From the NCBI RefSeq assembly GCF_003014615.1, contig NZ_PYGI01000003.1, positions 1-64,000 of the forward strand: 64,000 nucleotides of DNA, in the 5' to 3' direction. The notes beneath the pieces were generated by a model. The model did no database searches. It saw nothing but the letters and a program-made list of their open reading frames with translations, and was not told where the DNA came from. The translations under genes were made by a program, and so were the position numbers. Origin of the DNA: Marinobacterium halophilum (lineage in GTDB: Bacteria > Pseudomonadota > Gammaproteobacteria > Pseudomonadales > Balneatricaceae). The stretch's first letter is position 1. Each line of letters starts with the position of its first letter. This document shows positions 1-9,480 of this stretch, in pieces.

Positions 1-93
1 CGGATGCTGGAACGTTATTCTACTGGAATAACAGCTGAGCTATGTTTGTTAGAAGCTATTGAGCGATATCCACAACAACTAACTCAGACATAG
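1..93 (+). CDS. C-terminal end of an unidentified protein (partial)
   Basis: The frame is open from the first base to a TAG at 91-93, giving the last 30 residues of a protein that begins outside the window. The tail is short, with no recognisable motif. Its codons (TTA, ATT, CAA, CTA) are more AT-rich than those of the next genes. It ends 5 bases before the DUF2256 start, so it is probably co-transcribed with it. DUF2256 and DUF3429 genes are often found near photolyase/cryptochrome genes in marine gammaproteobacteria, but this tail alone does not identify the gene. It could also be a chance open frame. Confidence 0.4.
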   Translation, partial: RMLERYSTGITAELCLLEAIERYPQQLTQT

Positions 94-98
94 CCAAA

Positions 99-254
99 AT
101 GAAACGCAAAGCCGACCTGCCCGAAAAGCTCTGCCCCGCATGCCAGCGTCCATTCAGCTGGCGACGCAAATGGGCCGACTGCTGGGACGATGTACGCTAC
201 TGTTCCCAACGCTGCCGCCGGCAGCGTCCCTCACAAGGAGAATCTCCCTCATGA
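99..254 (+). CDS. DUF2256 small zinc-ribbon-like protein
   Basis: This is a 51-residue basic protein. It begins MKRKADLPEKLCPACQRPFS and has the DUF2256 signature: a CPAC pair at residues 12-15, a WRRKWADCWDDV core and a YCSQRC pair near residues 35-40. The cysteine spacing suggests a small metal-binding ribbon; the molecular role of the family is unknown. The stop overlaps the next start as ATGA (251-254), so the DUF3429 gene is translationally coupled. The ATG at 99 is the only start that gives the family-typical N-terminus. The gene is easily missed because of its length. Confidence 0.85.
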   Translation: MKRKADLPEKLCPACQRPFSWRRKWADCWDDVRYCSQRCRRQRPSQGESPS

Positions 255-646
255 TCCGCACTGCACACTGGCTGGGCTATGCCGGCCTGATACCTTTTAT
301 AAGCCTGACGCTGGGCATGAGTCTGCACCCGTTGACGGCAGTGGCTTTTACCACCTACAGCGCCGTCATTCTGTCATTTCTGGGCGGGATTCATTGGGGG
401 GTGGCACTGAGCAAACCGCAGTGGAGCAATCCGACCCGGCTGTGTCTGTGCATGCTGCCCAGCCTGCTGGGCTGGCTGGCATTGCTACTGCCGATGACCG
501 GATCACTGATCCTGCTGATCGGCAGCTATCTGAGCTGGTGGCTGTGGGACCGTGCCCAGCTGATCGAGCCCGACTACCGCCGCCTGCGTGTGCAGCTGAC
601 AGCAGTCGCCGTACTCTGTCATCTGGTCTGGCTGGTTCAGACCTGA
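251..646 (+). CDS. DUF3429 inner-membrane protein
   Basis: This 131-residue protein has four predicted hydrophobic segments and the DUF3429 pattern: an [12 protein letters not shown] start and a [11 protein letters not shown] motif near residue 47. No function is established for the family. The start at 251 is chosen because it overlaps the DUF2256 stop by four bases and is preceded by AAGGAG within the upstream gene. A longer in-frame extension to 140 would run through the DUF2256 coding region and is unlikely. The 3' end overlaps the convergent apeB gene by 10 bases. Confidence 0.8.
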   Translation: MIRTAHWLGYAGLIPFISLTLGMSLHPLTAVAFTTYSAVILSFLGGIHWGVALSKPQWSNPTRLCLCMLPSLLGWLALLLPMTGSLILLIGSYLSWWLWDRAQLIEPDYRRLRVQLTAVAVLCHLVWLVQT

Positions 647-1932
647 TCGGTCTGCAAAAACTGCTGCAATACCTTATACAGGCCGTGAGCATCACGACTG
701 CCGGCCAGCTCACGGATGGAGTGCATGCCGAACTGGGGCACGCCGATATCCAGGGTTTTCACCCCCAGTTCAGCCGCCGTAATCGGGCCAATGGTGCTGC
801 CGCATGCCATGTCGGTACGCACCACAAAACTCTGCACCGGCACCTCCACCTGTTCAGCCAAATGACGGAACAGCGCGCTGGTCTCACTGTTGCTGGCATA
901 ACGCTGGTTGGCGTTGATCTTGATCACCGGGCCTGCATTCAGCAACGGGCCGTGGTTACCGTCATGCTTGTCGCTGAAATTGGGATGTACGCCGTGGGCG
1001 TTGTCCGCCGAGATCAACATCGAGCGTGACAGCGAACGGTTGCGCTGATCGACATCCGGCAGAATCCGCTCAAGCCACTGGCTCAACATCGGCCCCTGCG
1101 CACCTGCTGCACTCAGGCTACCCACCTCTTCATGATCGTTGCACACCAGCACCTGACCGGTAGCCGCTTCCCCTCCATCAAGCAGGGCCTGCAGGCCGAT
1201 GAAGCAGCTGAGCAGGTTGTCCAGCCGCGCCGAGGCCAGAAACTCCTGTTTAAGCCCGACCATTGCCGCGCCCTGGGTATCGTAGAAGCAGAGCTCGTAG
1301 TCCAGAACCGTCTCGACCTGCTCTACCCCCTGCTCTTCCAGGTACTGCTTCAGCAAAGCACGGAAATCAGGTTTTTCGTCGGTTTGCCCCATCACCACCG
1401 GCAGGTAGGTCTGAGCATTGATCGCGCGACTGGCGTTGGCGTCACGGTCAAGATGGATCGCCAGGCTGGGCAAGGTTGCAATCGCGGTCTCGAAATCGAT
1501 TAGCACACTGGCCATACGCCCCGCATCCGTGCGGTAACTGACCCGCCCGGCCAGCGACAGGTCACGATCAAACCAGGGGTTGAGCAACACCCCGCCATAC
1601 ACTTCAACACCCAGCTGGAAATAGCCCTGGCGGTGCAGCTCCGGCGTGGGTTTTACCTTCAGACAGGGTGAGTCAGTATGGGCACCGATCAGCCGCCAAC
1701 CCAGATTGACCGCCGCGTCCACCGCTGGCTGACGCCAGGCAATGATGGATGAACCATTGCGGCAGACGTAATACCCCTGCCCCGGCTGCAGCACCCAAGT
1801 GTCAGTTTCTTTAACCTCGGTAAATCCGGCCGCATCCAGCTGTTTGGACATCGACGTAACCGCATGAAACGGCGTTGGCGAGGCATCCAGAAAACGGATC
1901 AGGTCCTGATTAAAGTCCTTTAGGCTACGCAT
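637..1932 (-). CDS. apeB: M18 family aspartyl aminopeptidase
   Basis: This 431-residue cytosolic metallopeptidase is predicted to remove N-terminal acidic residues from peptides. The dinuclear zinc-site motifs of family M18 are visible: [14 protein letters not shown] near residue 83, NDHEEVGS in the middle, [17 protein letters not shown], and [14 protein letters not shown] near the C-terminus. Length matches bacterial M18 enzymes. The start codon overlaps the stop of the upstream FKBP gene (TAATG), so the two are probably one operon. The 3' end overlaps the convergent DUF3429 gene. Confidence 0.93.
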   Translation of the reverse strand: MRSLKDFNQDLIRFLDASPTPFHAVTSMSKQLDAAGFTEVKETDTWVLQPGQGYYVCRNGSSIIAWRQPAVDAAVNLGWRLIGAHTDSPCLKVKPTPELHRQGYFQLGVEVYGGVLLNPWFDRDLSLAGRVSYRTDAGRMASVLIDFETAIATLPSLAIHLDRDANASRAINAQTYLPVVMGQTDEKPDFRALLKQYLEEQGVEQVETVLDYELCFYDTQGAAMVGLKQEFLASARLDNLLSCFIGLQALLDGGEAATGQVLVCNDHEEVGSLSAAGAQGPMLSQWLERILPDVDQRNRSLSRSMLISADNAHGVHPNFSDKHDGNHGPLLNAGPVIKINANQRYASNSETSALFRHLAEQVEVPVQSFVVRTDMACGSTIGPITAAELGVKTLDIGVPQFGMHSIRELAGSRDAHGLYKVLQQFLQTDQV

Positions 1933-2450
1933 TATTCAGCCTCCTCAACAATGCTCAGCAGCTCAACCTTGAAAATCAGCGTCGAGTTGGCCGGAATATC
2001 AGTCGACGGGCTGGTCGCACCATAGGCAAGCTCAGGCGGCAGGTAGAGCATGGCCGTGCCACCCACATTCATTTTGATCAAGCCCTGACGCCAGCCACGC
2101 ACAACCTGCTTCAACGGGAAACGTGCCGGTTGTTCACGCTGGTAGGAGCTGTCGAACACATGGCCATCAACCCGCGTGCCTTCATAATGCACCACCACGG
2201 TGTCAGCCGCCGTCGGGCTGGCACCTTCGCCACGCACCAGGTGTTCGATCTGCAAGCCATTGGCCAGCACTTCAACGCCCTCGCGTTTGGCATTCTCGGC
2301 CATGAAGGCATCACCTGCCTTGCGAGTATCATCATTCAGCGCACGCTCCAAACGTTCCTGACGCAGACGTTCCTGCTCAGGGTCTTCACTACAGCCACCC
2401 AGCAACAACGTCGCCGTGACAAACACCGCCACTGTTTTCCAGATCCGCAT
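1932..2450 (-). CDS. FKBP-type peptidyl-prolyl isomerase, lipoprotein
   Basis: This 172-residue envelope protein begins with a lipoprotein signal (hydrophobic stretch ending LLGGC, Cys20). A charged helical linker (about residues 22-55) follows, then a single FKBP domain: [33 protein letters not shown] and [11 protein letters not shown]. It is likely to assist folding of periplasmic or outer-membrane proteins, like the FkpA/FklB group, but it is smaller than FkpA. It lies first in a two-gene unit with apeB. Confidence 0.88.
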   Translation of the reverse strand: MRIWKTVAVFVTATLLLGGCSEDPEQERLRQERLERALNDDTRKAGDAFMAENAKREGVEVLANGLQIEHLVRGEGASPTAADTVVVHYEGTRVDGHVFDSSYQREQPARFPLKQVVRGWRQGLIKMNVGGTAMLYLPPELAYGATSPSTDIPANSTLIFKVELLSIVEEAE

Positions 2451-2581
2451 CGACGTTTACTCCGTAATTCTGTTGTAAACCGATGATTTTACATTACCAG
2501 GCGCGATGACTACACTCACAAAGCTGTAGCTGACGGAACTGATGACTGCTATCGCCGTCCTATTGTAGGAGACGAGCGCAG

Positions 2582-2647
2582 ATGACGGTCCTCAATGCCC
2601 TCGAGAATCAGCTCCAGCCACCCGATCCGGAGATCCGCTGCTCATGA
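2582..2647 (+). CDS. Possible 21-residue leader peptide coupled to prc
   Basis: A short open frame starts at ATG 2582, ten bases after an AGGAG at 2567-2571. It ends in a TGA that overlaps the prc start as ATGA. The predicted peptide begins MTVLNALENQLQPPDPEIRC. I do not recognise it. The good ribosome-binding site and the exact four-base overlap suggest that it is translated and coupled to prc, but a 21-residue frame can arise by chance. Confidence 0.4.
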   Translation: MTVLNALENQLQPPDPEIRCS

Positions 2648-4722
2648 CCACGCGATTTGCCAAGCCATTCCTGACTGCCCTGGCCCTGACGTTATCCCTG
2701 GGGGCCACTTCGGTCAGCGCCAACCTTCTGGCACCTGCACCCGTTCACTCGCAGACACTGCTGGATGTGGTGACGGCTTTGCAGCAGGGGCATTACAACC
2801 AGATTGAGTTTGATGACCAGCTGTCGAGCAATGTGCTGGATCAATATCTGGATACGCTGGACCCTGAGCGCAGCTACTTCTATGCCGCTGACATCGCCGA
2901 GTTCGAGCCCTTCCGCCACCAGCTGGACGATGACATTCTCAGCGGTAAAACCGCAGCGGCCTTTACCATCTTCAATCGCTATCAGCAGCGTCGCAGCGAA
3001 CGTATCGACTATATCCTGACCCAGCTGGCACACGCCGAGTGGGATTTTACCCGTGACGAAAGCCTGAGTACCGACCGCAGTGAAATGCCGTGGCCTGCTG
3101 ATCAGGCCGCCATGAACGAACTGTGGCGCAAGCGACTGAAGAGCGCCGTACTCAGCTTGAAACTGGCTGACAAAAGCACCGATGAAGCACGTGAAATACT
3201 GAGCAAACGCTACCAGAATCAGCAGCAGCGGATCGCTCAGGCCAAAGAAGATGATGTCTTCGAAAGTTTCGTCAATGCCCTGACCCATGAGTTCGATCCG
3301 CACACCCAGTACTTCTCGCCACGAGGCTCGGAAAACTTTCAGATCAACATGAGCCTTTCACTGGAAGGCATCGGTGCGGTACTGCAGGCTGAAAACGACC
3401 AGACCAAAGTCGTTCGCCTGGTTCCGGCCGGCCCTGCCGACAAGGCCGGACAACTCCAGCCAGCGGATGTCATTGTCGGAGTTGGCCAGGGCGCTGAAGG
3501 CAACATCGAGGATGTGGTCGGCATGCGTCTGGACGATGTCGTCAGCAAAATCCGTGGCCCCAAGGGGACTCTTGTTCGCCTGGAAATCATTCCCGCCGAT
3601 GCCGCCGATCGTCAGAAACGCAAAGTTATCAGCATCGAGCGCAACAAGGTCAAGCTGGAAGAACAGGCCGCCCGCAAACGAGTACTGGAACTGGAACGTG
3701 ACGGTAAACCCTACCGCTTGGGCGTGATCGAGGTGCCCACGTTCTACATCGACTTTGCTGCACTGCAAAGCGGCGACCCCGACTACAAGAGCACCACCCG
3801 CGATGTGGAACGCCTGATTCAGGAACTGCGCAATGAAAACATTGATGGCATGGTCATGGACCTGCGCAACAACGGTGGTGGCTCCCTGCGTGAGGCCAAC
3901 GAACTGATCGGCCTGTTCATTCAACGCGGCCCGACAGTGCAGATCCGTGATGCCGCTGGCCGTGTCGATATCCTCGGCGATTTCGACCCCAAAGTCGCCT
4001 GGGACGGGCCGCTGGCTGTTATTGTCAACCGCTTGAGTGCCTCGGCTTCAGAAATCTTTGCCGGTGCCATTCAGGATTACAACCGTGGCCTGATCGTTGG
4101 TAACCGCACCTTCGGCAAAGGCACCGTACAAACCCTGCAGGCGATCGATCATGGCCAGGTCAAGCTGACCCACGCCAAGTTCTATCGCATTTCCGGTGAC
4201 AGCACCCAGCACCGCGGCGTCGAGCCGGATATCCACTTCCCGTCGCTCTATACCGTTGAAGAGATCGGCGAAAGTGCATTGGACAAGGCTCTGCCCTGGG
4301 ATCAGGTGCGTCCAGTTCGTCACGGTCGTTTCCCGAGTCTGAGTCCATTCCTGCAGCAACTGATCGAGCGTCATGAGCAACGCACCGCACAAGACCCGGA
4401 CTTTGTCTTCATGCGCAAACAGGTCGCACACCTTGCCGAGCAGAAAGACATGCCTGAGCTTACTCTCAACGAAGCCCGCCTGCGTGCTGAACAGGAGCGC
4501 AACGAAGCCTGGATGCTGCAAGCCGAAAACGAGCGCCGCAGCGGCCTGAACCTGCCTTCGGTTGCTCAACTCAGCGATGCGGACAACGACCTGCCCACCG
4601 ACGAGCAGGGCCGTCCGATCAATCCTGAGGCCGAAGCGATTCTGGCTGAAAGCGGCCGCATCCTGATCGATTTGATCGGACTGTCCGTTAGCCAGACCGC
4701 TACGGCACAGGCGGTAAAGTAA
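2644..4722 (+). CDS. prc: Tail-specific (C-terminal processing) protease Prc/Tsp
   Basis: This 692-residue periplasmic S41 serine protease degrades proteins with non-polar C-termini and, in relatives, processes PBP3 and controls murein hydrolases. Visible parts are a signal peptide (about 1-27), an N-terminal helical domain, a PDZ domain (about 230-320, MSLSLEGIGAVLQ onward), and the S41 core with MVMDLRNNGGGSL. The catalytic Ser is in VNRLSASASEIFAGA (about Ser467) and the Lys in FGKGTVQ (Lys492), 25 residues apart as in E. coli. A C-terminal DUF3340 region follows. A GGAG lies 11 bases upstream of the ATG. The next gene starts 4 bases after the stop. Confidence 0.95.
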   Translation: MTTRFAKPFLTALALTLSLGATSVSANLLAPAPVHSQTLLDVVTALQQGHYNQIEFDDQLSSNVLDQYLDTLDPERSYFYAADIAEFEPFRHQLDDDILSGKTAAAFTIFNRYQQRRSERIDYILTQLAHAEWDFTRDESLSTDRSEMPWPADQAAMNELWRKRLKSAVLSLKLADKSTDEAREILSKRYQNQQQRIAQAKEDDVFESFVNALTHEFDPHTQYFSPRGSENFQINMSLSLEGIGAVLQAENDQTKVVRLVPAGPADKAGQLQPADVIVGVGQGAEGNIEDVVGMRLDDVVSKIRGPKGTLVRLEIIPADAADRQKRKVISIERNKVKLEEQAARKRVLELERDGKPYRLGVIEVPTFYIDFAALQSGDPDYKSTTRDVERLIQELRNENIDGMVMDLRNNGGGSLREANELIGLFIQRGPTVQIRDAAGRVDILGDFDPKVAWDGPLAVIVNRLSASASEIFAGAIQDYNRGLIVGNRTFGKGTVQTLQAIDHGQVKLTHAKFYRISGDSTQHRGVEPDIHFPSLYTVEEIGESALDKALPWDQVRPVRHGRFPSLSPFLQQLIERHEQRTAQDPDFVFMRKQVAHLAEQKDMPELTLNEARLRAEQERNEAWMLQAENERRSGLNLPSVAQLSDADNDLPTDEQGRPINPEAEAILAESGRILIDLIGLSVSQTATAQAVK

Positions 4723-4726
4723 CCCC

Positions 4727-5509
4727 ATGAAGCTCAACCGCGCGGCTTGGCTATTACTGATATTTGTCCCCATCCTGCTGATTGCAGGGGGGACAGCCAG
4801 CTACTTTGCCTACCAGAAAATGCAGGCACAACATCAGCGTAACGTTGCCGAGCTGGAACAGTTCGGTTATGAGATGGTGCCCAGTGATATCCACTCTGAA
4901 ACCGTGGGAACGCTGGGCGCATCGCAGCTGCCATCAACGTTCTCCGAGAAAAAACTGACACCGACCGAGCGGGTTATCCGCGGCCTGATGCAGGACAAGG
5001 AAAATTTGCTGGCAGAACAGCAAACCATGCTGGATGAAATCGACGCACTGAAGCAGCAGATCGAAGAACTGAAAGACTATAAGCGCCTTAATCAGCACTT
5101 TGCACCGGAAAGCTTTGCCGATGAACTGGCCCGCACCAAGTCGGTTTTGAAAAGCACCCTGGCACGCATGCCTGAGTCCGAACCGTTCAGCAATGTACGC
5201 CTTGATGTCATGGCCGCTGCGGGCACTCAGGAGTACCGCCGCTTCGTCATGGCCAACCGATTAATACTGGATCGGCCGGAGAAGGCACGCATCATCGAAG
5301 ACTACTTGCCGACCTACGCTTTCTGCGTAGCCCGTGCTGTCGACCTGGCTGCCAACAGCCGGGACGAAGAGCGGATACTGATGGCCTGGTTCAGTGATCC
5401 CGACCAAACCCGCCTGCCGACACTGCTGGCCGCAGACATTGATAAACTGCTGCCCGCATGCAAAACACCACTACGCACAGCTCTGCAAGCGACCCTGCCA
5501 ACGCCGTAA
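4727..5509 (+). CDS. Membrane-anchored coiled-coil protein of unknown function
   Basis: This 260-residue protein is not recognised by name. It has one N-terminal membrane helix (about residues 8-28). A predicted coiled coil follows (about 85-125, LMQDKENLLAEQQTMLDEID and onward), then a helical C-terminal domain, presumably periplasmic, containing two Cys. It starts 4 bases after prc and so is very likely co-transcribed with it. A role in the envelope together with Prc, for example as an adaptor, is only an inference from position. Confidence 0.75.
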   Translation: MKLNRAAWLLLIFVPILLIAGGTASYFAYQKMQAQHQRNVAELEQFGYEMVPSDIHSETVGTLGASQLPSTFSEKKLTPTERVIRGLMQDKENLLAEQQTMLDEIDALKQQIEELKDYKRLNQHFAPESFADELARTKSVLKSTLARMPESEPFSNVRLDVMAAAGTQEYRRFVMANRLILDRPEKARIIEDYLPTYAFCVARAVDLAANSRDEERILMAWFSDPDQTRLPTLLAADIDKLLPACKTPLRTALQATLPTP

Positions 5510-5557
5510 TCAAGTAAATTTCATGCAGCTCGGCTGGCGCTATCAGCCATCCACCTG

Positions 5558-5563
5558 TATAAT
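5558..5563 (+). promoter_or_regulatory. Candidate -10 element of the rpsA promoter
   Basis: A perfect TATAAT preceded by TG lies about 150 bases upstream of rpsA in the 203-base gap after the previous gene. The expected -35 region (around 5534-5540, TGGCGC) is poor. This is a candidate only. Confidence 0.4.
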
Positions 5564-5639
5564 TTTGCAACTTTCTATTTTCCACTCCGGGCGCACATCG
5601 CCAGCCCAGTGCGTGATGAAGTGGCTATCGACAACCGAC

Positions 5640-5685
5640 CCTGTATAGCTGGCATACAGGCTGGAAGCTGTTCCTCTCAATCCAG
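5640..5685 (+). promoter_or_regulatory. Two hairpins in the rpsA leader
   Basis: CCTGTAT (5640-5646) pairs perfectly with ATACAGG (5654-5660) across a 7-base loop. Directly after it CTGGA (5661-5665) can pair with TCCAG (5681-5685). They sit 28-73 bases before the rpsA ATG. In E. coli the rpsA leader folds into successive hairpins that mediate translational autoregulation by S1; a similar role here is inferred from position and shape. Confidence 0.5.
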
Positions 5686-5712
5686 AGGGCAGCGACAATA
5701 TAGGATACTTTC

Positions 5713-7395
5713 ATGAGCGAAAGCTTTGCTGAACTGTTTGAAGCATCACTGTTAGACATTGCCATGACCCCTGGCACCCTGGTAATGGGTGAAGTTGTCG
5801 ATATCGACAGCGATTGGGTTACCGTCAATGCTGGCCTGAAGTCTGAAGCAGTTATTCCCCGCGCACAGTTCCTGAACGACAACAACGAACTGGAAATCAA
5901 GATCGGTGATTCCGTGAAGGTTGCGCTGGAAGCGGTTGAAGATGGTTTCGGTGAAACCCGTCTGTCCCGTGAAAAAGCCAAGCGTGCTGAAGCCTGGGAA
6001 GTTCTGCAGAAGAAATTCGACGCAGAAGAGACTGTTACCGGCTACATCTCCGGTAAAGTCAAAGGTGGCTTCACTGTTAGCATCAACAACATCCAGGGCT
6101 TCCTGCCGGGTTCTCTGGTAGATGTTCGTCCGGTGCGTGACGTTGATCACCTGGAAGGCAAAGAGCTTGAATTCAAACTGATCAAGCTGGATCCGAAGCG
6201 TAACAACATCGTTGTTTCCCGTCGTGCCGTTCTGCAGGAAGCTAACAGCGCTCAGCGCGAAGAGCTGCTGGCTACCCTGGAAGAAGGTCAGATTGCCAAG
6301 GGTTACGTCAAGAACCTCACCAACTACGGTGCGTTCATCGATCTGGGTGGTGTTGACGGCCTGCTGCACATCACTGACATGGCGTGGAAGCGCATCTCTC
6401 ACCCGAGCGAAATGCTGAACCCGGGCGACGAGATCTCTGTCAAGATCATCAAGTTCGACAAAGAAACCAACCGTATCTCCCTTGGCCTGAAACAGCTGAG
6501 CGAAGATCCGTGGGATGACATCAAAGAACGTTACCCGGCCGGCACCAAAGTTGCTGCTCGCGTCACTAACCTGACCGATTACGGCTGCTTCGCGTCCATC
6601 GAAGATGGCGTTGAAGGTCTGGTACACGTATCTGAAATGTCCTGGACCAACAAGAACATCCACCCGTCCAAGATTGTAAACATCAGCGACGAAGTGGAAG
6701 TTATGATCCTGGACGTCGACGAAGAGCGTCGTCGTATCTCCCTGGGTATCAAGCAGTGCACCATCAACCCGTGGGTATCCTTCTCCGAGCAGCACGCTGC
6801 CGGCGATAAAGTCAGCGGTACTATCAAGACCATCACTGACTTCGGTATCTTCGTAGGTCTGGATAACGACCTCGACGGCCTGGTTCACATGTCTGACATC
6901 TCCTGGGAAGCCGATCCTGAAACTGCACTGCGTCAGTTCAAGAAAGGTGACGAAGTTGAAGCGGTCATCCTGTCAATCGATGCCGAGAAAGAGCGTATTT
7001 CTCTGGGCGTCAAGCAGCTGGAAAGCGACCCGTTCGCTGAATACCTGGCCGCTAACGACAAGGGCACCATCGTCACTGGTACCGTGAAGAGCGTTGAGCC
7101 GAAAGCTGCAGTTATCGAACTGGCTGAAGGCATCGAAGGCACTCTGAAAGTATCCGAGATCGCTGCTGAGCGTATCGAAGACGCGACTACTGCTCTGAAA
7201 GTAGGCGAAACCGTTGAAGCCAAGATCACTGCCGTTGACCGTCGCAACCGCGTCATCAACCTGTCGATCCGCGCTAAAGACCACGCTGAAGAAAAAGCCG
7301 CCATCAGTGCAGTTCGCAACCAGGAAGTAGACGTTCCGGGTCCGACCACTATCGGCGATCTGATCAAGCAGCAGATGGCTAACCAGAACAACTGA
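5713..7395 (+). CDS. rpsA: 30S ribosomal protein S1
   Basis: This 560-residue protein is of standard gammaproteobacterial S1 length, with six S1 OB-fold repeats. The last four are near-identical in their GxVxNxTDYGxFxxxxDGxxGLVHxSE pattern (for example [20 protein letters not shown] and [12 protein letters not shown]). S1 binds mRNA and helps load it on the 30S subunit. Codon use is strongly biased to CTG, CGT, AAC and GGT, as expected for a very highly expressed gene and unlike its neighbours. The RBS is AGGA at 5702-5705. The gene is not flanked by cmk or ihfB, its usual neighbours. A strong terminator follows. Confidence 0.97.
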   Translation: MSESFAELFEASLLDIAMTPGTLVMGEVVDIDSDWVTVNAGLKSEAVIPRAQFLNDNNELEIKIGDSVKVALEAVEDGFGETRLSREKAKRAEAWEVLQKKFDAEETVTGYISGKVKGGFTVSINNIQGFLPGSLVDVRPVRDVDHLEGKELEFKLIKLDPKRNNIVVSRRAVLQEANSAQREELLATLEEGQIAKGYVKNLTNYGAFIDLGGVDGLLHITDMAWKRISHPSEMLNPGDEISVKIIKFDKETNRISLGLKQLSEDPWDDIKERYPAGTKVAARVTNLTDYGCFASIEDGVEGLVHVSEMSWTNKNIHPSKIVNISDEVEVMILDVDEERRRISLGIKQCTINPWVSFSEQHAAGDKVSGTIKTITDFGIFVGLDNDLDGLVHMSDISWEADPETALRQFKKGDEVEAVILSIDAEKERISLGVKQLESDPFAEYLAANDKGTIVTGTVKSVEPKAAVIELAEGIEGTLKVSEIAAERIEDATTALKVGETVEAKITAVDRRNRVINLSIRAKDHAEEKAAISAVRNQEVDVPGPTTIGDLIKQQMANQNN

Positions 7396-7420
7396 TTTTC
7401 CTCTTCAGTTGATATATCAA

Positions 7421-7447
7421 GGGATGCCTGATGGCATCCCTTTTTTT
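7421..7447 (+). terminator. Rho-independent terminator of rpsA
   Basis: The stem GGGATGCC / GGCATCCC (7421-7440) with a short loop is followed by seven T residues. It is 26 bases after the rpsA stop. Confidence 0.9.
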
Positions 7448-7555
7448 ATGCCTATCGCACGTACACCGCCCCGAATACACAGCACCTGCCAACAGGCAAA
7501 AAAAACGGCCTCTTCTGGGAGACCGTCGTGCTGACAGGGCAACCGGCTATCGCCG

Positions 7556-8002
7556 TCAGTAATTCTCGTCCAGTACATAGTCGATCAGCTGATCTTCGCT
7601 GATCTCATTATCCCTGACTTCATAGACACTCAATACCGAAGCATTGGCAGCTACAACACTGCTGCGCTCGCCAGTCACCAGCGGATGCCAGTCCGGCAGC
7701 TCCTGCCCTTCGTGAATCAGGCGATAGCTACAGGTTGGCGGCAACCAGTCAAAGCTCTCCACATCTTCAGGCTCAAGACGGATACAGTTAGGCACCAGCT
7801 CACACCGGCGCTTGTATTCCGTACACTGACAGCTGCCCAGGTCCAGCAGATGACATACAACCGTGGTGTAAAACACCTCTTCAGTGTCTTCATCTTCGAC
7901 CTTGTGCAAACAACAAAGCGCACAACCGTCGCAGAGCGATTCCCACTCGGGACGACTCATCTCACGCAGCGACTTGCGCCGCCAGAATACTTCCTGCGCC
8001 AT
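7556..8002 (-). CDS. ycgN: YcgN family cysteine-cluster protein (UPF0260)
   Basis: This 148-residue protein matches the YcgN/UPF0260 family: an N-terminal WESLCDGCALCCLHK cluster, a CQCTEYKRRC segment and a LPPTCSYRL motif, giving conserved Cys that probably bind metal (YkgJ-type zinc/iron-chelating fold). Its cellular role is unknown. It is the last gene of the run dnaX-ybaB-recR-rnd-ycgL-ycgN and starts 2 bases after the ycgL stop. Confidence 0.9.
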   Translation of the reverse strand: MAQEVFWRRKSLREMSRPEWESLCDGCALCCLHKVEDEDTEEVFYTTVVCHLLDLGSCQCTEYKRRCELVPNCIRLEPEDVESFDWLPPTCSYRLIHEGQELPDWHPLVTGERSSVVAANASVLSVYEVRDNEISEDQLIDYVLDENY

Positions 8003-8004
8003 AC

Positions 8005-8298
8005 TCAGCGCACCCCTGACTCAGGGCGATCCTTGAACAGATCAAGCAGGTAGTCTTCCTTCGGAGGCGGCATCTGCAGAAAATAGCCTTTGCCTTCAAT
8101 GTCATTGATCAGCTTTTGCGTATCCTCGATACGCGCAAGCTTACGCTCCGCCTTCAGCGGCATATCCATCACATGGACCGGCCGACCAAACTTTTCCAGC
8201 AGCAGCTCGGGCACACGCTCCAGCTGCTCACGCTTATCAACGTACAAGTACATCTCGTCTTTACGTGTGCTTTTGAAAATACTGATGATCTTCATCAT
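8005..8298 (-). CDS. ycgL: YcgL domain protein
   Basis: This 97-residue protein has the YcgL family pattern: STRKDEMYLYVDKREQ near the N-terminus, then LLEKFGRPVHVMDM and GYFLQMPPPKEDYLLDLF. The function is not established. ATG follows the rnd TGA with no gap, so translation is coupled. The linkage rnd-ycgL-ycgN is common in gammaproteobacteria and supports the names. Confidence 0.9.
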   Translation of the reverse strand: MMKIISIFKSTRKDEMYLYVDKREQLERVPELLLEKFGRPVHVMDMPLKAERKLARIEDTQKLINDIEGKGYFLQMPPPKEDYLLDLFKDRPESGVR

Positions 8299-9480
8299 TC
8301 AACTCTTATCAAACTGTTCAATTCGCGCCAGCAGTGCATCACCCACCAACGGCTTACGCCAACCGGACAGGCTCGGCGGCAAACGGTAATGACCAAACGC
8401 TTCCAGCGAATGAATCAAGCCATCCAGATCACGCTTGCGTAGCAGCACCTCGGGCAACAAATCATGCTGTTCCGCCGCCTGACGACCAATCGCCCGCAAC
8501 TGCTTAAGCCGCTTGTTCCACACATAGTGCAATGGTCGCGCGATCTGCTCCGGTGGATTGATCCGCGCCGACTCGGTCGCATTGGCGAGCAGCTGTAAAA
8601 TCTCGCCGCCAAACTCACGTACCACACGGCTACGCTGAATCATGCGATCCAGCTGGGCTTCGGTCGACGGCTGCTTCTCCGCAATATCCAGTAGCACCTG
8701 ATTGCGCAGCAGACGATTGCGCGACAGATCTCGACGCCGACAGGTCTGCTCGCGCCATGCCGCCAAGTCCCTGAGGGCGGCACGCTGCACGTCATCAAAA
8801 TGCCAGGCCTGACTGAAGCGCTTGAAGTAACTGTACGGGTCCTGCTCATCCTGGAGCGAGATGACCTCCGACAGCGCCGCACACTCCTCTTCCGCCCAGG
8901 CCAGACGCCCCCGCTCCGTCAGCTGCTGACGCTGCAGCAAAGCCAGTGCCGGCAGATAAGCCACATCCAGCGCAGCATAACGCTCCTGCTCTGGTGTTAG
9001 TGGACGCTGCAACCAGTCAGAGGTGGTTTCACCCTTGCCCAGTTCAACTTCAAGGGCGGAAGCAACCATACGCTGCAAGCCCATACTGAACCCCCAGCCC
9101 GCGAACGCCGCACCAATCTGCGTATCATACAGCGGTGCCGGCAAGACACCGTAACTGTGTCGAAACAGTTCAAGATCTTCGCTGCCGGCATGAATCACCT
9201 TAAGTACCTCAGGTGCCGCCAACACCCGCACCAAAGGCGTCATATCCGACACACTCAGAGGGTCAATCAGGTAGCAGCCATGCTCATCCGCAATCTGTAT
9301 CAACCCGGGAATCGGGTAAAACGTATCCGTGCGCATGAACTCGGTGTCCAGCGCCAGCAGTGGCTGCTTTAACCAACGCTCGGCGTGCTCCGCCAGCGTA
9401 GCGTTATCGTCAATCCGTACCGGCGAAGCCGCATGGCGCTCCAGCACTTGCCAGTCATATCGTTGCCAAAGATCAGTCAT
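8299..9480 (-). CDS. rnd: Ribonuclease D
   Basis: This 393-residue 3'-5' exoribonuclease takes part in tRNA 3'-end and stable-RNA processing. DEDDy exonuclease motifs are visible: [15 protein letters not shown] (Exo I), [14 protein letters not shown] (Exo II) and [12 protein letters not shown] (Exo III). HRDC domains fill the C-terminal half. ATG 9480 is chosen over the in-frame GTG at 9486 because GGAG sits five bases upstream of the ATG. The start lies inside the recR 3' end, indicating translational coupling. Confidence 0.93.
   Translation of the reverse strand: MTDLWQRYDWQVLERHAASPVRIDDNATLAEHAERWLKQPLLALDTEFMRTDTFYPIPGLIQIADEHGCYLIDPLSVSDMTPLVRVLAAPEVLKVIHAGSEDLELFRHSYGVLPAPLYDTQIGAAFAGWGFSMGLQRMVASALEVELGKGETTSDWLQRPLTPEQERYAALDVAYLPALALLQRQQLTERGRLAWAEEECAALSEVISLQDEQDPYSYFKRFSQAWHFDDVQRAALRDLAAWREQTCRRRDLSRNRLLRNQVLLDIAEKQPSTEAQLDRMIQRSRVVREFGGEILQLLANATESARINPPEQIARPLHYVWNKRLKQLRAIGRQAAEQHDLLPEVLLRKRDLDGLIHSLEAFGHYRLPPSLSGWRKPLVGDALLARIEQFDKS

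Noticed and set aside
190-1029. 279-codon plus-strand frame over DUF3429 and the apeB 3' end
   Set aside because: It spans two well-supported genes in other frames and has low-complexity, unrecognisable product.
5752-6888. 378-codon open frame antisense to rpsA
   Set aside because: It lies wholly inside a strongly biased ribosomal protein gene, whose codon choice keeps the opposite strand open. It matches no family.
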